DNA of 64,000 bases from Billgrantia aerodenitrificans. Its GTDB lineage: Bacteria > Pseudomonadota > Gammaproteobacteria > Pseudomonadales > Halomonadaceae. The translations under genes and the position numbers were made by a program. The DNA lies in contig NZ_JABFTV010000009.1 of NCBI RefSeq assembly GCF_021404405.1, positions 124,001-188,000 on the forward strand, given 5' to 3'. The notes under the pieces are model-generated. The model worked only from the letters and a program-made list of their open reading frames with translations, was not told the DNA's origin and did no database searches. Below are positions 28,083-40,621 of the stretch, one piece after another; position 1 is the first letter of the stretch; every line of letters begins with the position of its first letter.

Positions 28083-28973
28083 ATGGATACCCAAAGCCTG
28101 CAAGCCTTCCTCGCCGTGGCCGACAGCGGCAGCTTCTCCCGCGCCGCCGAGCAGCTGCACCTGACCCAGCCGGCGGTCTCCAAGCGCATCGCCACTCTGG
28201 AAGACCAGATCGGCGCGCGGCTGTTCGATCGCATCGGCCGCCGCGTCACCCTCACCGAGGCGGGCCGGGTACTGCTGCCCCGAGCCCGGCAAATCCTCGT
28301 CATGGTGGACGACAGCCGGCGTGCCCTGACCAATCTCGAAGGTCAGGTGGCAGGCAGCCTGACGCTTGCCACCAGTCACCATATCGGCCTGCACCGCCTG
28401 CCGCCGCTGCTCAAGGCCTATACAGAGGCCCATCCTGAGGTACGCATGGACCTGCGCTTCCTCGACTCGGAGCTGGCCTATCAGGGGGTGTTGGACGGCG
28501 AGCTGGAGATCGCCGTGGTGACCCTGGCGCCGCACCCGGACCCGCAGCTCGTCGTGGTACCCGTGTGGCAGGATCGCATGTGCTTCGTCTGTGCCCACGA
28601 CCACCCGCTGGCCGGTCATGGGCGGCTTACGCTGCATGAACTGTGCGCCTTCGATGCCGTGCTCCCCGGCCCGCTGACCTTCACCCGCACGCTGATCGAG
28701 TCGCGCTTCGCCGCTGCCGGCCTCACCCTGCCCGTGGCGCTGGCCACCAACTATCTCGAAACGCTCAAGATGATGACAGCCATCGGCCTGGGCTGGAGCC
28801 TGCTGCCGGAAAGAATGGTGATAGGTGAACTGCACGAACTCGACGTGGAGCATCCGACCATCTACCGCTCCCTGGGCTATCTAGTGCACCGCAGCCGCAC
28901 GCTCTCCAACGCCGCGCGGGCAATGCTCTCCCTGCTGGAGGAGGCGCGCGACACGGCGAGTCGCGGGGGATAG
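28083..28973 (+). CDS. LysR-family transcriptional regulator, divergent from leuCDB
   Basis: From ATG at 28083 the protein is 296 residues, the normal LysR size. The winged helix-turn-helix covers residues 1-60 (FLAVADSGSFSRAAEQLHLTQ, then SKRIATLE), followed by a periplasmic-binding-fold effector domain (about 90-290). The long upstream open frame has no family similarity. Its position next to leuC suggests control of leucine genes, as for LysR regulators found at this site in pseudomonads; effector and targets are inferred. Confidence 0.9.
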   Translation: MDTQSLQAFLAVADSGSFSRAAEQLHLTQPAVSKRIATLEDQIGARLFDRIGRRVTLTEAGRVLLPRARQILVMVDDSRRALTNLEGQVAGSLTLATSHHIGLHRLPPLLKAYTEAHPEVRMDLRFLDSELAYQGVLDGELEIAVVTLAPHPDPQLVVVPVWQDRMCFVCAHDHPLAGHGRLTLHELCAFDAVLPGPLTFTRTLIESRFAAAGLTLPVALATNYLETLKMMTAIGLGWSLLPERMVIGELHELDVEHPTIYRSLGYLVHRSRTLSNAARAMLSLLEEARDTASRGG

Positions 28974-29040
28974 GAAGATATTGTTAGACTGCTCATAAAT
29001 CAGAAGATAAGAATCCCGACTCGCCGGAGCCCACGCCATC

Positions 29041-30369
29041 GTGTCCCCACCCGACTCGTCACCGATGCCCTTGCGCCATGCCCTGGCAGGCGTGCTGATC
29101 CTGCTTGGGCTGATGCAGCAGATTCTTGCCTTTACCGGGGTCGTGCTGTTGCCGCATGGAGTCGGCTATGCCCTGTGGCTGGCCACGCTGCTGCTGTGGC
29201 GCGACATTCCCCGGCGTACCCGCTGGCAGGCCGGGGCGCTGGCCATCATCGGGCTGGGCTTGCTGATCGTCTCACGCTGGCACTATGGTGCGCAGGTCGC
29301 CTGGCCGGCGGTCACCAGCGGCAACACCTACGTGGTGGCGATGCTGGTCGGCGTAAGCTTCATCGGCCTGATCGGAAACCGCAGCGGCTCGTCGCGGCCC
29401 CTGGGCCGCCCGATTACCGGCCGCCGAGGTACCCTGGGCACCTGGCTCGGCGTTCACCTGCTCGGCACCATCCTCAATCTGTCGACGGTGTTCATGATCG
29501 GCGACCGTCTGGCCCGGCGCGCTGCGCTGACCACACCTCAGCTGCTGGCGCTCAATCGCGGCCTCTCCAGTGCCGCACTATGGTCGCCCTTCTTCGCCTC
29601 CATGGGCGTGGTGATGACCCTGGCACCGGGCATGGAGTATTCAAGGGTACTGGCCATCGGCCTGCCTCTGGCGCTGATCAGCGGGGCACTCACCACGATC
29701 GAGCTGTCGCGCCGTTTCGATCTGGCCGAAGTGGCAGGCTTCTCGCTCTCCCCGCGCAGCCTGTTGATGCCGGTGGCCATGGCCGCTCTAGTGATGCTGT
29801 TCCATTTCCAGCTGACGCCTGCGCTCGGCATCGTCAGCATCATCACCTTCCTGCTGCCGGCGGTGGCGCTGGCCAGCAATCTGCCCGCCGGGCCGCGCTG
29901 GACCTGGCACCGGGTGCGTCAGCACACCCTCACACGGCTGCCGGCGATGCGCGGCGAGATCGCCCTGTTCCTCTCGGCGGGCTTGCTGACGCTGGGGCTC
30001 TCTACCTTGGTGGCCGCCGCCACCGGCAGCGAGTGGCGGCTGTTCGCCCATTTTGGCGCGCTTCAGGCCGTGATCAGCTTTCTGGCCATCGTGCTCAGCG
30101 CCGTGGCCGGCCTGCACCCGATCATCGGTGTCTCGGTGCTGGCCTCGATGCTGGATCTGCGCGGCAGCGAACCGACCCTGTTCGCCTTCACGGCGCTGGC
30201 CTCCTGGGCCGTGGGCACCTCGGTGGGGCCGCTGTCGGGTATCAACCTGTCGCTGCAGGGGCGCTACGGCGTCAGCGGCTATCGCATGATGCGCCTCAAC
30301 CTGGGCTACGCCCTGGTGCTCAGCGCGCTGGTGGTGGGGGCCATCATGCTGCTCGATGCCTGGCTCTGA
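29041..30369 (+). CDS. Unknown multi-pass inner-membrane protein
   Basis: This 442-residue protein has about eleven or twelve hydrophobic segments and a transporter-like layout, but I do not recognise the family. A conserved-looking loop near the C-terminus (SWAVGTSVGPLSGINLSLQ) is rich in Gly and Ser like a substrate re-entrant loop of anion or ion transporters. The start is a GTG with a weak, distant GGAG; a Met nine codons in is an alternative. It follows the LysR gene by 67 bases on the same strand and could be a target of it. It converges on the YbeL-like gene with 4 bases between stops. Confidence 0.75.
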   Translation: MSPPDSSPMPLRHALAGVLILLGLMQQILAFTGVVLLPHGVGYALWLATLLLWRDIPRRTRWQAGALAIIGLGLLIVSRWHYGAQVAWPAVTSGNTYVVAMLVGVSFIGLIGNRSGSSRPLGRPITGRRGTLGTWLGVHLLGTILNLSTVFMIGDRLARRAALTTPQLLALNRGLSSAALWSPFFASMGVVMTLAPGMEYSRVLAIGLPLALISGALTTIELSRRFDLAEVAGFSLSPRSLLMPVAMAALVMLFHFQLTPALGIVSIITFLLPAVALASNLPAGPRWTWHRVRQHTLTRLPAMRGEIALFLSAGLLTLGLSTLVAAATGSEWRLFAHFGALQAVISFLAIVLSAVAGLHPIIGVSVLASMLDLRGSEPTLFAFTALASWAVGTSVGPLSGINLSLQGRYGVSGYRMMRLNLGYALVLSALVVGAIMLLDAWL

Positions 30370-30373
30370 CGTC

Positions 30374-33678
<3,305 letters not shown>

Positions 33679-33700
33679 CACGGATCGAATGGGAGCGCTC

Positions 33701-34192
33701 ATGCAGCGACGTGGATTTCTCAACCTGGTCGTGACCGCTGGTGCCAGCCTGGCCCTGGCGGGCTGCGGCTTTCGCCTGCGCGGTTTCGATTCACCGGAGC
33801 TGACCATAGACGAGCTTGCCGTCGCCGGCAGCGACAGCGAACTGGCCCGGCTCACGACAGAACGCCTCTCGTCGCTCGGCACACGTGTGCGCGCCAATGC
33901 CCCCCTAGTGCTCAATCTGGGGCCAGAGAACTTTGGCGAGCGCCAGCTGAGCGTGCTGGACAGCGGCCCCCAGGAGCGGGAAATGACGCTTGCGGTGCCG
34001 TTTTCCGTTCAGCGGCGCAGTGACGGTGCCTATCGCCTTCCCCAGCAGCGCCTGGAGGTATCGACCCGTTTCACCGTCAGTGACGACAACCTGCTGGCCC
34101 AGGACGATATACGCGAGGAGGCGCGTCAGGAGCTGCGTCACGAGGCCCTGCGCCGCCTGTTCGATCGCCTGCGCGCGCTGGAAACCCGCTGA
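33701..34192 (+). CDS. lptE: LPS-assembly lipoprotein LptE
   Basis: From the ATG at 33701 (GGGAG nearby; an ATG at 33689 is possible) the product is 163 residues with a lipoprotein signal whose lipobox is LALAGC (Cys22). The mature part has GFRLRG right after the cysteine, a hallmark of LptE. LptE plugs the LptD barrel that inserts LPS in the outer membrane. Its place between leuS and holA matches E. coli. It starts 22 bases after leuS. Confidence 0.93.
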   Translation: MQRRGFLNLVVTAGASLALAGCGFRLRGFDSPELTIDELAVAGSDSELARLTTERLSSLGTRVRANAPLVLNLGPENFGERQLSVLDSGPQEREMTLAVPFSVQRRSDGAYRLPQQRLEVSTRFTVSDDNLLAQDDIREEARQELRHEALRRLFDRLRALETR

Positions 34193-34207
34193 CATGGCCT
34201 CACGCGT

Positions 34208-35266
34208 ATGAAGGTCTTTGCCGACAAGCTGCCGGAGGCGCTGGGCAAGAAACTGCCCCCGGTGGTGATCGTTGCCGGCGAGGAGCCGCTGCAACACATG
34301 GAAGCCTGCGACGCCGTACGCAATGCGGCGCGCGCGCACGGCATCGAGGAGCGCGAGGTGCTGCACGTGGAGGGCAACTTCGCCTGGGGCCGGCTGCACG
34401 AAGCCGCCGCCAGCCTGTCGCTGTTCGCCTCGAGCAAGCTGATCGAACTGCGCCTGGGCAGCCAAAGCCTAGGCCAGGAAGGCAGCAAGGCGCTGAAGGA
34501 GTACGCCGATGCGCCGGGTACCCGCGACAACGTATTGCTCGTGAGCATGGGCAAGCTCGACTTCCGTCAGCAGAAGAGTGCCTGGTTCCAGGCGCTCGAC
34601 AAGCTGGGGCTGTTCGTGCCGGTGTGGCCGGTCGACGCCTCCCGCCTTGGCTTCTGGCTACGCGACCGCGCCGAGCGTCATGGCCTCTCCCTCGACCTGG
34701 ATGCCGCGCGTCTGCTCGGTGACCGCACCGAAGGCAATCTGCTCGCGGCGGATCAGGAGCTGCAGAAGCTCGCCCTGCTACTGCCACCCGGCACTCGTGT
34801 CGGCCCACCCCAGATCGCCGGCGGCGTGGAGGACAGCGCCCGCTACGATGTCTTCACCCTGGCCGATGCCTGCCTCAAGGGCGAACGCGAGCGCGTCTCG
34901 CGTATCGTTCGCGGCCTGCGCGGCGAGGGGATCGAGGCGCCCATCGTGCTGTGGGCCCTGACCCGCGAGCTGCGTACCCTGCTCTCGCTGCACCAACACC
35001 TCGATCAGGGCCAGAGCTTCGAGCACGCCTGCAAGGCGCAGAAGCCGGCCATCTTCGATAAACGCCGCCCCGCCTATCAGCAGGCCATTGCGCGCCTACC
35101 CAGAAAGCGGCTGCACAAGCTGCTGCTCTTCGCCCAGCGCCTCGACCTCTCGATCAAGGGCGCCGCTCAGCTACCGCTGTGGGAAAGCCTGCACGACCTG
35201 GCGCTGACCCTGGCCGGCGGTCGCGGCCTACTGGCCGAAATGCCCTCCTCCTATCGCGTGGGCTGA
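34208..35266 (+). CDS. holA: DNA polymerase III subunit delta
   Basis: The 352-residue protein has the HolA fold: an N-terminal clamp-loader AAA-like domain with the VVIVAGEEPL start, a middle region DNVLLVSMGKLD and a C-terminal helical domain. Delta opens the beta sliding clamp in the clamp-loader complex. It lies 15 bases after lptE. The end of the run is not marked by an obvious terminator. Confidence 0.94.
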   Translation: MKVFADKLPEALGKKLPPVVIVAGEEPLQHMEACDAVRNAARAHGIEEREVLHVEGNFAWGRLHEAAASLSLFASSKLIELRLGSQSLGQEGSKALKEYADAPGTRDNVLLVSMGKLDFRQQKSAWFQALDKLGLFVPVWPVDASRLGFWLRDRAERHGLSLDLDAARLLGDRTEGNLLAADQELQKLALLLPPGTRVGPPQIAGGVEDSARYDVFTLADACLKGERERVSRIVRGLRGEGIEAPIVLWALTRELRTLLSLHQHLDQGQSFEHACKAQKPAIFDKRRPAYQQAIARLPRKRLHKLLLFAQRLDLSIKGAAQLPLWESLHDLALTLAGGRGLLAEMPSSYRVG

Positions 35267-35492
35267 CGGCAATCGTTGGCCGTCGATGCCACCATGGACG
35301 GGATTCTTGGGCGCCTCGTGCCCCGCTGCGGCCACATTCTTCAGGTAGTCGCGAAATGTAATGCAAGGGCATGAAATTGCATGCGCTTTTTGCTTATACT
35401 TATTAAGCATCGCTGGAGCACAACAACACGACTGCGCCCGATTAGCGTGGATCATTCAAGAGCCGGAAGCCCAAGAAGAAGGAACACTGAAC

Positions 35493-35885
35493 ATGAAAAC
35501 ACTCCGCCGCTTTCTCAGCCCGCTGTTGATTCTGGCCCTGGTGCTCGGCAGCGTCTCCGTCTCGGCCGCCCCGCTGCCCACCAGCGAACTCATCTCGACT
35601 CAGGCCGCCCTTTCCGCCGAGCGTGCCGATGCCGACCGCGAGCGTATCAATGAGATCCTGTCCCGCGCCGAGGTGCAGGAGCAGCTCATCGCCCAGGGCG
35701 TGGACCTGGCCGAAGTCGACGCTCGTGTGGCCGCGCTCTCCGACGAAGAAGCGCATCAAATGGCAGAACAGCTCGAGCAGCTGCCGGCAGGCGCCGGTGT
35801 CGTCGGCGCCCTTCTGGTCGTCTTCATCGTACTGCTGGTTACCGACATCCTGGGTCTGACCAACGTCTTCCCCTTCACCCGCTGA
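35493..35885 (+). CDS. PA2779 family secreted/membrane protein
   Basis: The product is 130 residues from ATG at 35493 (MKTLRRFLSP, with AAGGAA upstream). It has a signal peptide (1-25), a helical middle with a VDLAEVDARVAALSDEE segment, and a C-terminal hydrophobic helix (about 100-120) that would anchor it. This is the layout of the PA2779 family of Pseudomonas, of unknown function. It is 14 bases before a PA2778-type C39 peptidase gene, the same pairing as in Pseudomonas aeruginosa. Confidence 0.85.
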   Translation: MKTLRRFLSPLLILALVLGSVSVSAAPLPTSELISTQAALSAERADADRERINEILSRAEVQEQLIAQGVDLAEVDARVAALSDEEAHQMAEQLEQLPAGAGVVGALLVVFIVLLVTDILGLTNVFPFTR

Positions 35886-35899
35886 GGACGAACGTCACC

Positions 35900-36856
35900 A
35901 TGCAAGGCCGTATCGATCGGCCCCTCCGGAACGCCCGCCTTGCGGGCGTTCTGCTGTTGGGGCTACTGCTGTTGACCGGCTGTGCCGCCACGCCGCGCCT
36001 GGCCGAGAGCACTGCCCAGACCCTGCCTCGCCAGGCCTGGGTGGAAGACGTGCCCTTCCACGCCCAGCGCGAGTACCAGTGCGGCCCCGCCGCGCTGGCC
36101 ATGGTGCTAAATCACGATGGCGTGGACGTGCCCATGGAGACGCTCATTCCGCAGGTATTCATTCCGGGACGTGAAGGCAGCGTACAGCCCGAGATGCTGG
36201 CCACGGTCAGGCGTCATGGACGCATTCCCTTCGTGCTCAACGACTCGTTCGACACCCTGCTGACCGAGATCGCCGCCGGTCATCCGGTGATCGTGCTGCA
36301 GAATCTCTCACTTCCTGCCTGGCCGATGTGGCATTACGCCGTGGCCATCGGCTACGATCTGGATGCCAGGGAGCTGACTCTGCACAGTGGCGAAGAGGCA
36401 GAGCGTATCGAGTCGTTTCGCCGCTTCGATGCCACCTGGGCCCGAAGCGATCGCTGGGCTTTCGTGGCCCTGAAGCCCGGCGAACTGCCAAGCGGTATCG
36501 GCGAGCAGCGTGCCCTGCAGGCCATCGCGGCGTTCGAACAGGTGCAGGATGCCGACGCCACGCTGCCCGCCTGGTCGGCCTTCGTCGAGCGCTTCCCTCA
36601 CTCCGGCATGGGCTACTTCGCTCTGGGCAACGCCCGTCATGCCACAGGGGATCGCGAAGGGGCCATCGAAGCCTTTCGTTCCGCGGTGGCGCAGCGAGAC
36701 GACCTGGGCGTGGCATGGCTCAATCTGGGCCTGACACTTCAGGCCCAGGGCGACACCGGTGGGGCTCGCCAGGCACTGGAGCGCGCCGCCGCTCTGCCTG
36801 GCCATTGGCAGGCCCACGCCACGGCTGCTCTGGAAAGGTTGTCATCGGGTGACTAG
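35900..36856 (+). CDS. PA2778 family lipoprotein cysteine peptidase (C39-like) with TPR repeats
   Basis: The 318-residue protein has a lipobox (LLTGC, Cys28), a papain-like C39-type domain with the catalytic pair Cys61 (EYQCGPAAL) and His145 (MWHYAVAIGY), and a C-terminal TPR region (about 210-310). It follows its PA2779 partner by 14 bases. In other bacteria C39 domains remove double-glycine leaders or bind such peptides; here no obvious peptide substrate is nearby. A 9-bp hairpin (35929-35951) lies inside its first codons and may weaken its expression relative to the partner. Confidence 0.87.
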   Translation: MQGRIDRPLRNARLAGVLLLGLLLLTGCAATPRLAESTAQTLPRQAWVEDVPFHAQREYQCGPAALAMVLNHDGVDVPMETLIPQVFIPGREGSVQPEMLATVRRHGRIPFVLNDSFDTLLTEIAAGHPVIVLQNLSLPAWPMWHYAVAIGYDLDARELTLHSGEEAERIESFRRFDATWARSDRWAFVALKPGELPSGIGEQRALQAIAAFEQVQDADATLPAWSAFVERFPHSGMGYFALGNARHATGDREGAIEAFRSAVAQRDDLGVAWLNLGLTLQAQGDTGGARQALERAAALPGHWQAHATAALERLSSGD

Positions 36857-36887
36857 GTGAGAAACCAACAGCACAAAGGGAGACGGT

Positions 36888-37328
36888 GTGAGCTACGAGA
36901 TCGTACTCAAGCGAATCTACAGTCCGAGCGAACCCACCGACGGTGCCCGGGTCCTGGTTGACCGCCTCTGGCCTCGCGGCAAGCGCCGCGAGAGTCTCAA
37001 CCTGACGGACTGGTATCGCGGCGCCTCGCCGTCGACATTGTTGCGGCGCCAGCTACATGAGGGCGAGATCTCCACGGCTGTCTTCACGGTACGCTATCGC
37101 GGCGAGCTGCGAGACCATCCCGAGTGCCTCGTCCCACTCATGCGCTATGCGCGCCAGGGTAAATTGACCCTGCTTTCGGCGGCTCGCAACCTGGAGGACT
37201 CCTACCTGCCCCTCTTGCAGCAGGCCGTGCTGGAAGCGCTGCAGCACGAGGATATTGAGGACCTTGAGCTCTCTTCACCTCCTTGTTTGGCGAGGCATCA
37301 TGAGGGACCGGGTTCTTCCGGCTCATGA
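36888..37328 (+). CDS. DUF488 family protein (YeaO-like)
   Basis: The 146-residue product starts with GTG after GGGAGACG and carries the family signature RVLVDRLWPRG near residues 22-32, plus LTLLSAARNLE near 100. Function in the family is unknown. The C-terminal 20 residues are low complexity, and the end coincides with the switch to lower-GC DNA, so the tail may have been altered at the island boundary. Confidence 0.85.
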   Translation: MSYEIVLKRIYSPSEPTDGARVLVDRLWPRGKRRESLNLTDWYRGASPSTLLRRQLHEGEISTAVFTVRYRGELRDHPECLVPLMRYARQGKLTLLSAARNLEDSYLPLLQQAVLEALQHEDIEDLELSSPPCLARHHEGPGSSGS

Positions 37329-37371
37329 TGCGATGTCTTCGATTTCTATCGGACTCACGTTGGCTAGGAAC

Positions 37372-38139
37372 TCAAGGTGCCTCCCATTGCGCTGCCACCC
37401 AACCCAACCATTCATACAATGCTCTCTCACTCTTACGTAAGTGGCGTGACGCGGGTATCCAGTATCCCAGGGTGGCTCGGCTGTCATGGCCAGCTAGATA
37501 GTGGGTTGGAGCTGCCAGCGGGTTGAGGCCGGCTAGGCGGAAGTGATGCATTGATCGTGGCATGTGAGAGGCCGAAGTGACAATCACTACTCTCGCGCCT
37601 TCTCCCAGAGCCTCGCGTACCGCCTGCGCTTCTTGTCGGGTGTCACTCGGACGATCAAGTAGCAGCAATTGATCGGTTGGAACACCAAAACCCTTGGCGA
37701 CACGTGCATAGCCCTCTGCGATAGGGGCGATGCTTTCGCGGCGGCTGGTGCCTGAAACGATCAGCAACAAGTCGGGGTGCTGTTGCCAAATGCGCATGCC
37801 TTCCATCAAGCGTATGGCAGAACTGTCGTTGAGTCGGCCAACGTCAGATGCATTGAGCCATGGACTCCACCCACCACCTAATACGACTACACCGTGAATT
37901 TCCGAATCCACCGACAAAGCATCCAAAGGAGCAAACTGTTCCTCAAGGGGCGCTAGCAGCCTATCCGCCACAGGCCCCCAGCTCAGTAGTAACAAACCTA
38001 TCATTGCCAGTAAACTAAGAAAATTACCAAGTCCAATTTTCCCCCAGCGAATCAATATTGCGCCACAAACAAAAACCGCCACCATGATTGGTAGCGGCAT
38101 GAATAAATGACCTATCAATGCTTTTATAAAATCATACAT
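37372..38139 (-). CDS. YdcF/ElyC/SanA family membrane protein (DUF218)
   Basis: Starting at ATG 38139 (AGG eight bases upstream; a GTG three codons earlier is possible) the protein has 255 residues. Two N-terminal membrane helices (about 10-55) are followed by a DUF218 domain with VVVLGGGWSPW, the LIVSGTSRRES segment and VIVTSASHMPRSM. E. coli ElyC, of this family, affects undecaprenyl-phosphate lipid-carrier metabolism. Its site downstream of galE suggests a link to envelope polysaccharide, though it may have its own promoter. Confidence 0.85.
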   Translation of the reverse strand: MYDFIKALIGHLFMPLPIMVAVFVCGAILIRWGKIGLGNFLSLLAMIGLLLLSWGPVADRLLAPLEEQFAPLDALSVDSEIHGVVVLGGGWSPWLNASDVGRLNDSSAIRLMEGMRIWQQHPDLLLIVSGTSRRESIAPIAEGYARVAKGFGVPTDQLLLLDRPSDTRQEAQAVREALGEGARVVIVTSASHMPRSMHHFRLAGLNPLAAPTHYLAGHDSRATLGYWIPASRHLRKSERALYEWLGWVAAQWEAP

Positions 38140-38265
38140 AGCCCACACCTATTTAAATGTTACAAAACATCTACGATCAACCTTTAGCATAGCCGAAAGA
38201 GAGGCATTGACCACTTCCTCTATTTCATGCTGCTTGCATGTATCGCCTAATGCGACAGTCTCATT

Positions 38266-39282
38266 TTAGGGGGCACCATACCCCGCCGGGTGTCGCTGCT
38301 GCCAACGCCAGGTATCCCTTAGCATATCAGTGAGGCTTCGCCTTGCACGCCAGCCCAATTCTCTATTCGCTTTATCAGCATCGGCCCAGAAAGCTGCGAG
38401 ATCACCACTTCGGCGGGCGGCAAAGTGGTACGGCACTCGCTTTCCAGTTAATGACTCAAAAGCTGCAACCATCTCCAGCACCGAAACCCCTCGGCCTGTA
38501 CCAAGATTATAAATATATAAACCGGGGGAAGACAGGCACTTCAGAGCGCTGACATGACCGATAGCCAAGTCGACGACATGAATATAATCGCGCACACAGG
38601 TACCATCTTCAGTCGGATAGTCATTACCGAAAATTGAAAGCTCTGATAGGTGGCCCGCTGCCACCTGAGAAATGAAAGGCATGAGGTTATTAGGTATGCC
38701 GCGTGGATCCTCCCCAATCTCACCCGAAGGGTGCGCACCTATCGGGTTGAAGTAGCGAAGGAAAACCACCGACCAACTGGGATCGGCCTGGCAAAGATCT
38801 TCAAGCATATGTTCAACGATAGCCTTCGTCGTGCCATAAGGGTTGGAAGGAAGGCCTCGCGGCATGCTTTCACGGTAGGGAACCGGTGCTTCAACTCCGT
38901 ACACGGTAGCTGAAGAGCTAAACACTAGCTCACGCACCCCTGCATCCTGCATGGCCTGACATAGCACCAAACTTCCCTGTACATTAACACTATAATAATC
39001 TAGTGGCTGCCTTACGCTCTCGCCCACTGCTTTCAAACCGGCCAAGTGAATCACTGTTGAAATGGAATGATCTGCAAAAAGGCGGTTCAACAATTGCCGG
39101 TCACGAACATCTCCTTCAATTAAGCGAACCTCTCCACCGATCATAGTTACGGCACGACGCACGGCCTCACGAGAACCATTCACGAAGTTATCTAGAACTA
39201 CGACGTCGTAGTTTTCTTGCAACAGCTCTACCAATGTATGCGAACCAATGTAACCCGCCCCCCCCGTGATCAGCACAGCCAT
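38266..39282 (-). CDS. galE: UDP-glucose 4-epimerase
   Basis: The 338-residue short-chain dehydrogenase/reductase has the NAD motif GGAGYIG (7-13), the SSSATVYG segment near residue 120, the catalytic YxxxK in NPYGTTKAI near 148 and the RYFNPIGAHPSG stretch. It interconverts UDP-Glc and UDP-Gal and would supply the WbaP-type initiating transferase or other transferases of the locus. GGAGAGG lies upstream of the start. It is the last gene of the polysaccharide run on the minus strand, 125 bases after the Wzy gene. Confidence 0.95.
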   Translation of the reverse strand: MAVLITGGAGYIGSHTLVELLQENYDVVVLDNFVNGSREAVRRAVTMIGGEVRLIEGDVRDRQLLNRLFADHSISTVIHLAGLKAVGESVRQPLDYYSVNVQGSLVLCQAMQDAGVRELVFSSSATVYGVEAPVPYRESMPRGLPSNPYGTTKAIVEHMLEDLCQADPSWSVVFLRYFNPIGAHPSGEIGEDPRGIPNNLMPFISQVAAGHLSELSIFGNDYPTEDGTCVRDYIHVVDLAIGHVSALKCLSSPGLYIYNLGTGRGVSVLEMVAAFESLTGKRVPYHFAARRSGDLAAFWADADKANRELGWRARRSLTDMLRDTWRWQQRHPAGYGAP

Positions 39283-39407
39283 AGTCCTCTCCTACTCAAG
39301 GTTTTATTTATCCTGATTTTTGAACACATATCGAAGATGACCAGGGCGCTGACCCCACATAGATCAAACAGGATGAAAAATGACTGCCAAATAATTAAAA
39401 TATAATT

Positions 39408-40571
39408 CTATTTACAGTTGGCGCTATAAGAAAACGCAACGCCAAGCAATGCAAATATCGGATACACCACATAACTATATACGATAGGATTATCAGTAAT
39501 CATTGCGAGCGAAAGACCAATCAAAGAAAAATAAGCAGCTTTGGACAGCAGCCTGCCTTCTGGCACCGGAGAGAATTTTGCTGCAAACCGAGAATGCTTC
39601 AGCCCTTGCCAAATAAACACAGACCAAATTATTAAACCAAGAACACCAAATTGATGAAATATACGCAAATAGTCATTATGGGGATGCGACCAACGCGGCG
39701 TCTCTAACATTATTGCGGGCCCAGGCGTGCCATGCCCTAGCCAAGGAGACGCTAAAGCCGAATCAAGCACCACTCCCCACATGTACATCCTTCCAGAAGT
39801 ATTGAATTGCACACCACCAATTACGAGAGCTTGGTCGCCACCCGCTATACTCTTATCCAAAAAACCCGTATGCATTATTACAAAAACACCCACGAGAACT
39901 GCCATTATCGATAAAACTTTACTGCTAGACTTTCTCATAAAATCATATGGCCTTTCTTTCAATCCATACAACAAAATATTCCCAAAGAAAAAAATAAACA
40001 CTTCGGCGATAATAACTATGCGAGCACCCATCAAAATCTGGACTACAAGAATACATACAATCAAAAAAATCGACCCTTGCTTTCCGTGATATAACTCAGA
40101 GAGCGCAAAGCAGAAAAAAAAGATACCGGCCAAAGCACCTGCTGGGTCCACTCCCTCATGGAAATACATAAACAATAGAGTGATACAATACAGCCAGCCG
40201 CACAACCTTATCAGCAATTTTGAAACACTTGCCACCGAATTATGGGAAAAATAAGAATTAGAAAAAGAAAGTAATAAAAACAGCATGCCGCCCCACACTA
40301 TGGGATAATTCTGAATACCTTTCTGAACTTCCGGATAGAAACCAAAATAACTACCCAAGCTCAATATCCAAAAAGCCAGAACGGCCAAGATGGCCTTTAT
40401 TGAATTTTTATACAGCATAGGCTTAAGCAAGAAAACTATTAATGCAGACAATGCTACGCCAGCAGTAATCACACCGCTCAAGCTCACCCCACCGAATTTC
40501 GACAGAGTAGGCATAGATCCTAAGGCGGAGGTCGCCAAAACGACCAGCCAGAGCATACTTTTTAAGGTCAT
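39408..40571 (-). CDS. O-antigen polymerase/ligase family protein (candidate Wzy)
   Basis: From ATG at 40571 (AGGTG eight bases upstream; ATG 40592 is also possible) the protein has 387 residues and about ten to twelve membrane helices. A large periplasmic loop holds the family motif HPHNDYLRIF, and ASPWLGHGTPG lies before it. This is the Wzy_C/O-antigen ligase domain. In a locus with Wzx, Wza and Wzc it is best read as the Wzy polymerase; a WaaL-type ligase is the alternative. The gene is the most AT-rich of the locus, typical of wzy. The open frame upstream overlaps the wecG-like gene and is not used. Confidence 0.82.
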   Translation of the reverse strand: MTLKSMLWLVVLATSALGSMPTLSKFGGVSLSGVITAGVALSALIVFLLKPMLYKNSIKAILAVLAFWILSLGSYFGFYPEVQKGIQNYPIVWGGMLFLLLSFSNSYFSHNSVASVSKLLIRLCGWLYCITLLFMYFHEGVDPAGALAGIFFFCFALSELYHGKQGSIFLIVCILVVQILMGARIVIIAEVFIFFFGNILLYGLKERPYDFMRKSSSKVLSIMAVLVGVFVIMHTGFLDKSIAGGDQALVIGGVQFNTSGRMYMWGVVLDSALASPWLGHGTPGPAIMLETPRWSHPHNDYLRIFHQFGVLGLIIWSVFIWQGLKHSRFAAKFSPVPEGRLLSKAAYFSLIGLSLAMITDNPIVYSYVVYPIFALLGVAFSYSANCK

Positions 40572-40621
40572 CGAGGATACACCTGTCGACATAAAATGCC
40601 GTGTATTTCGCTCTGACTGTA

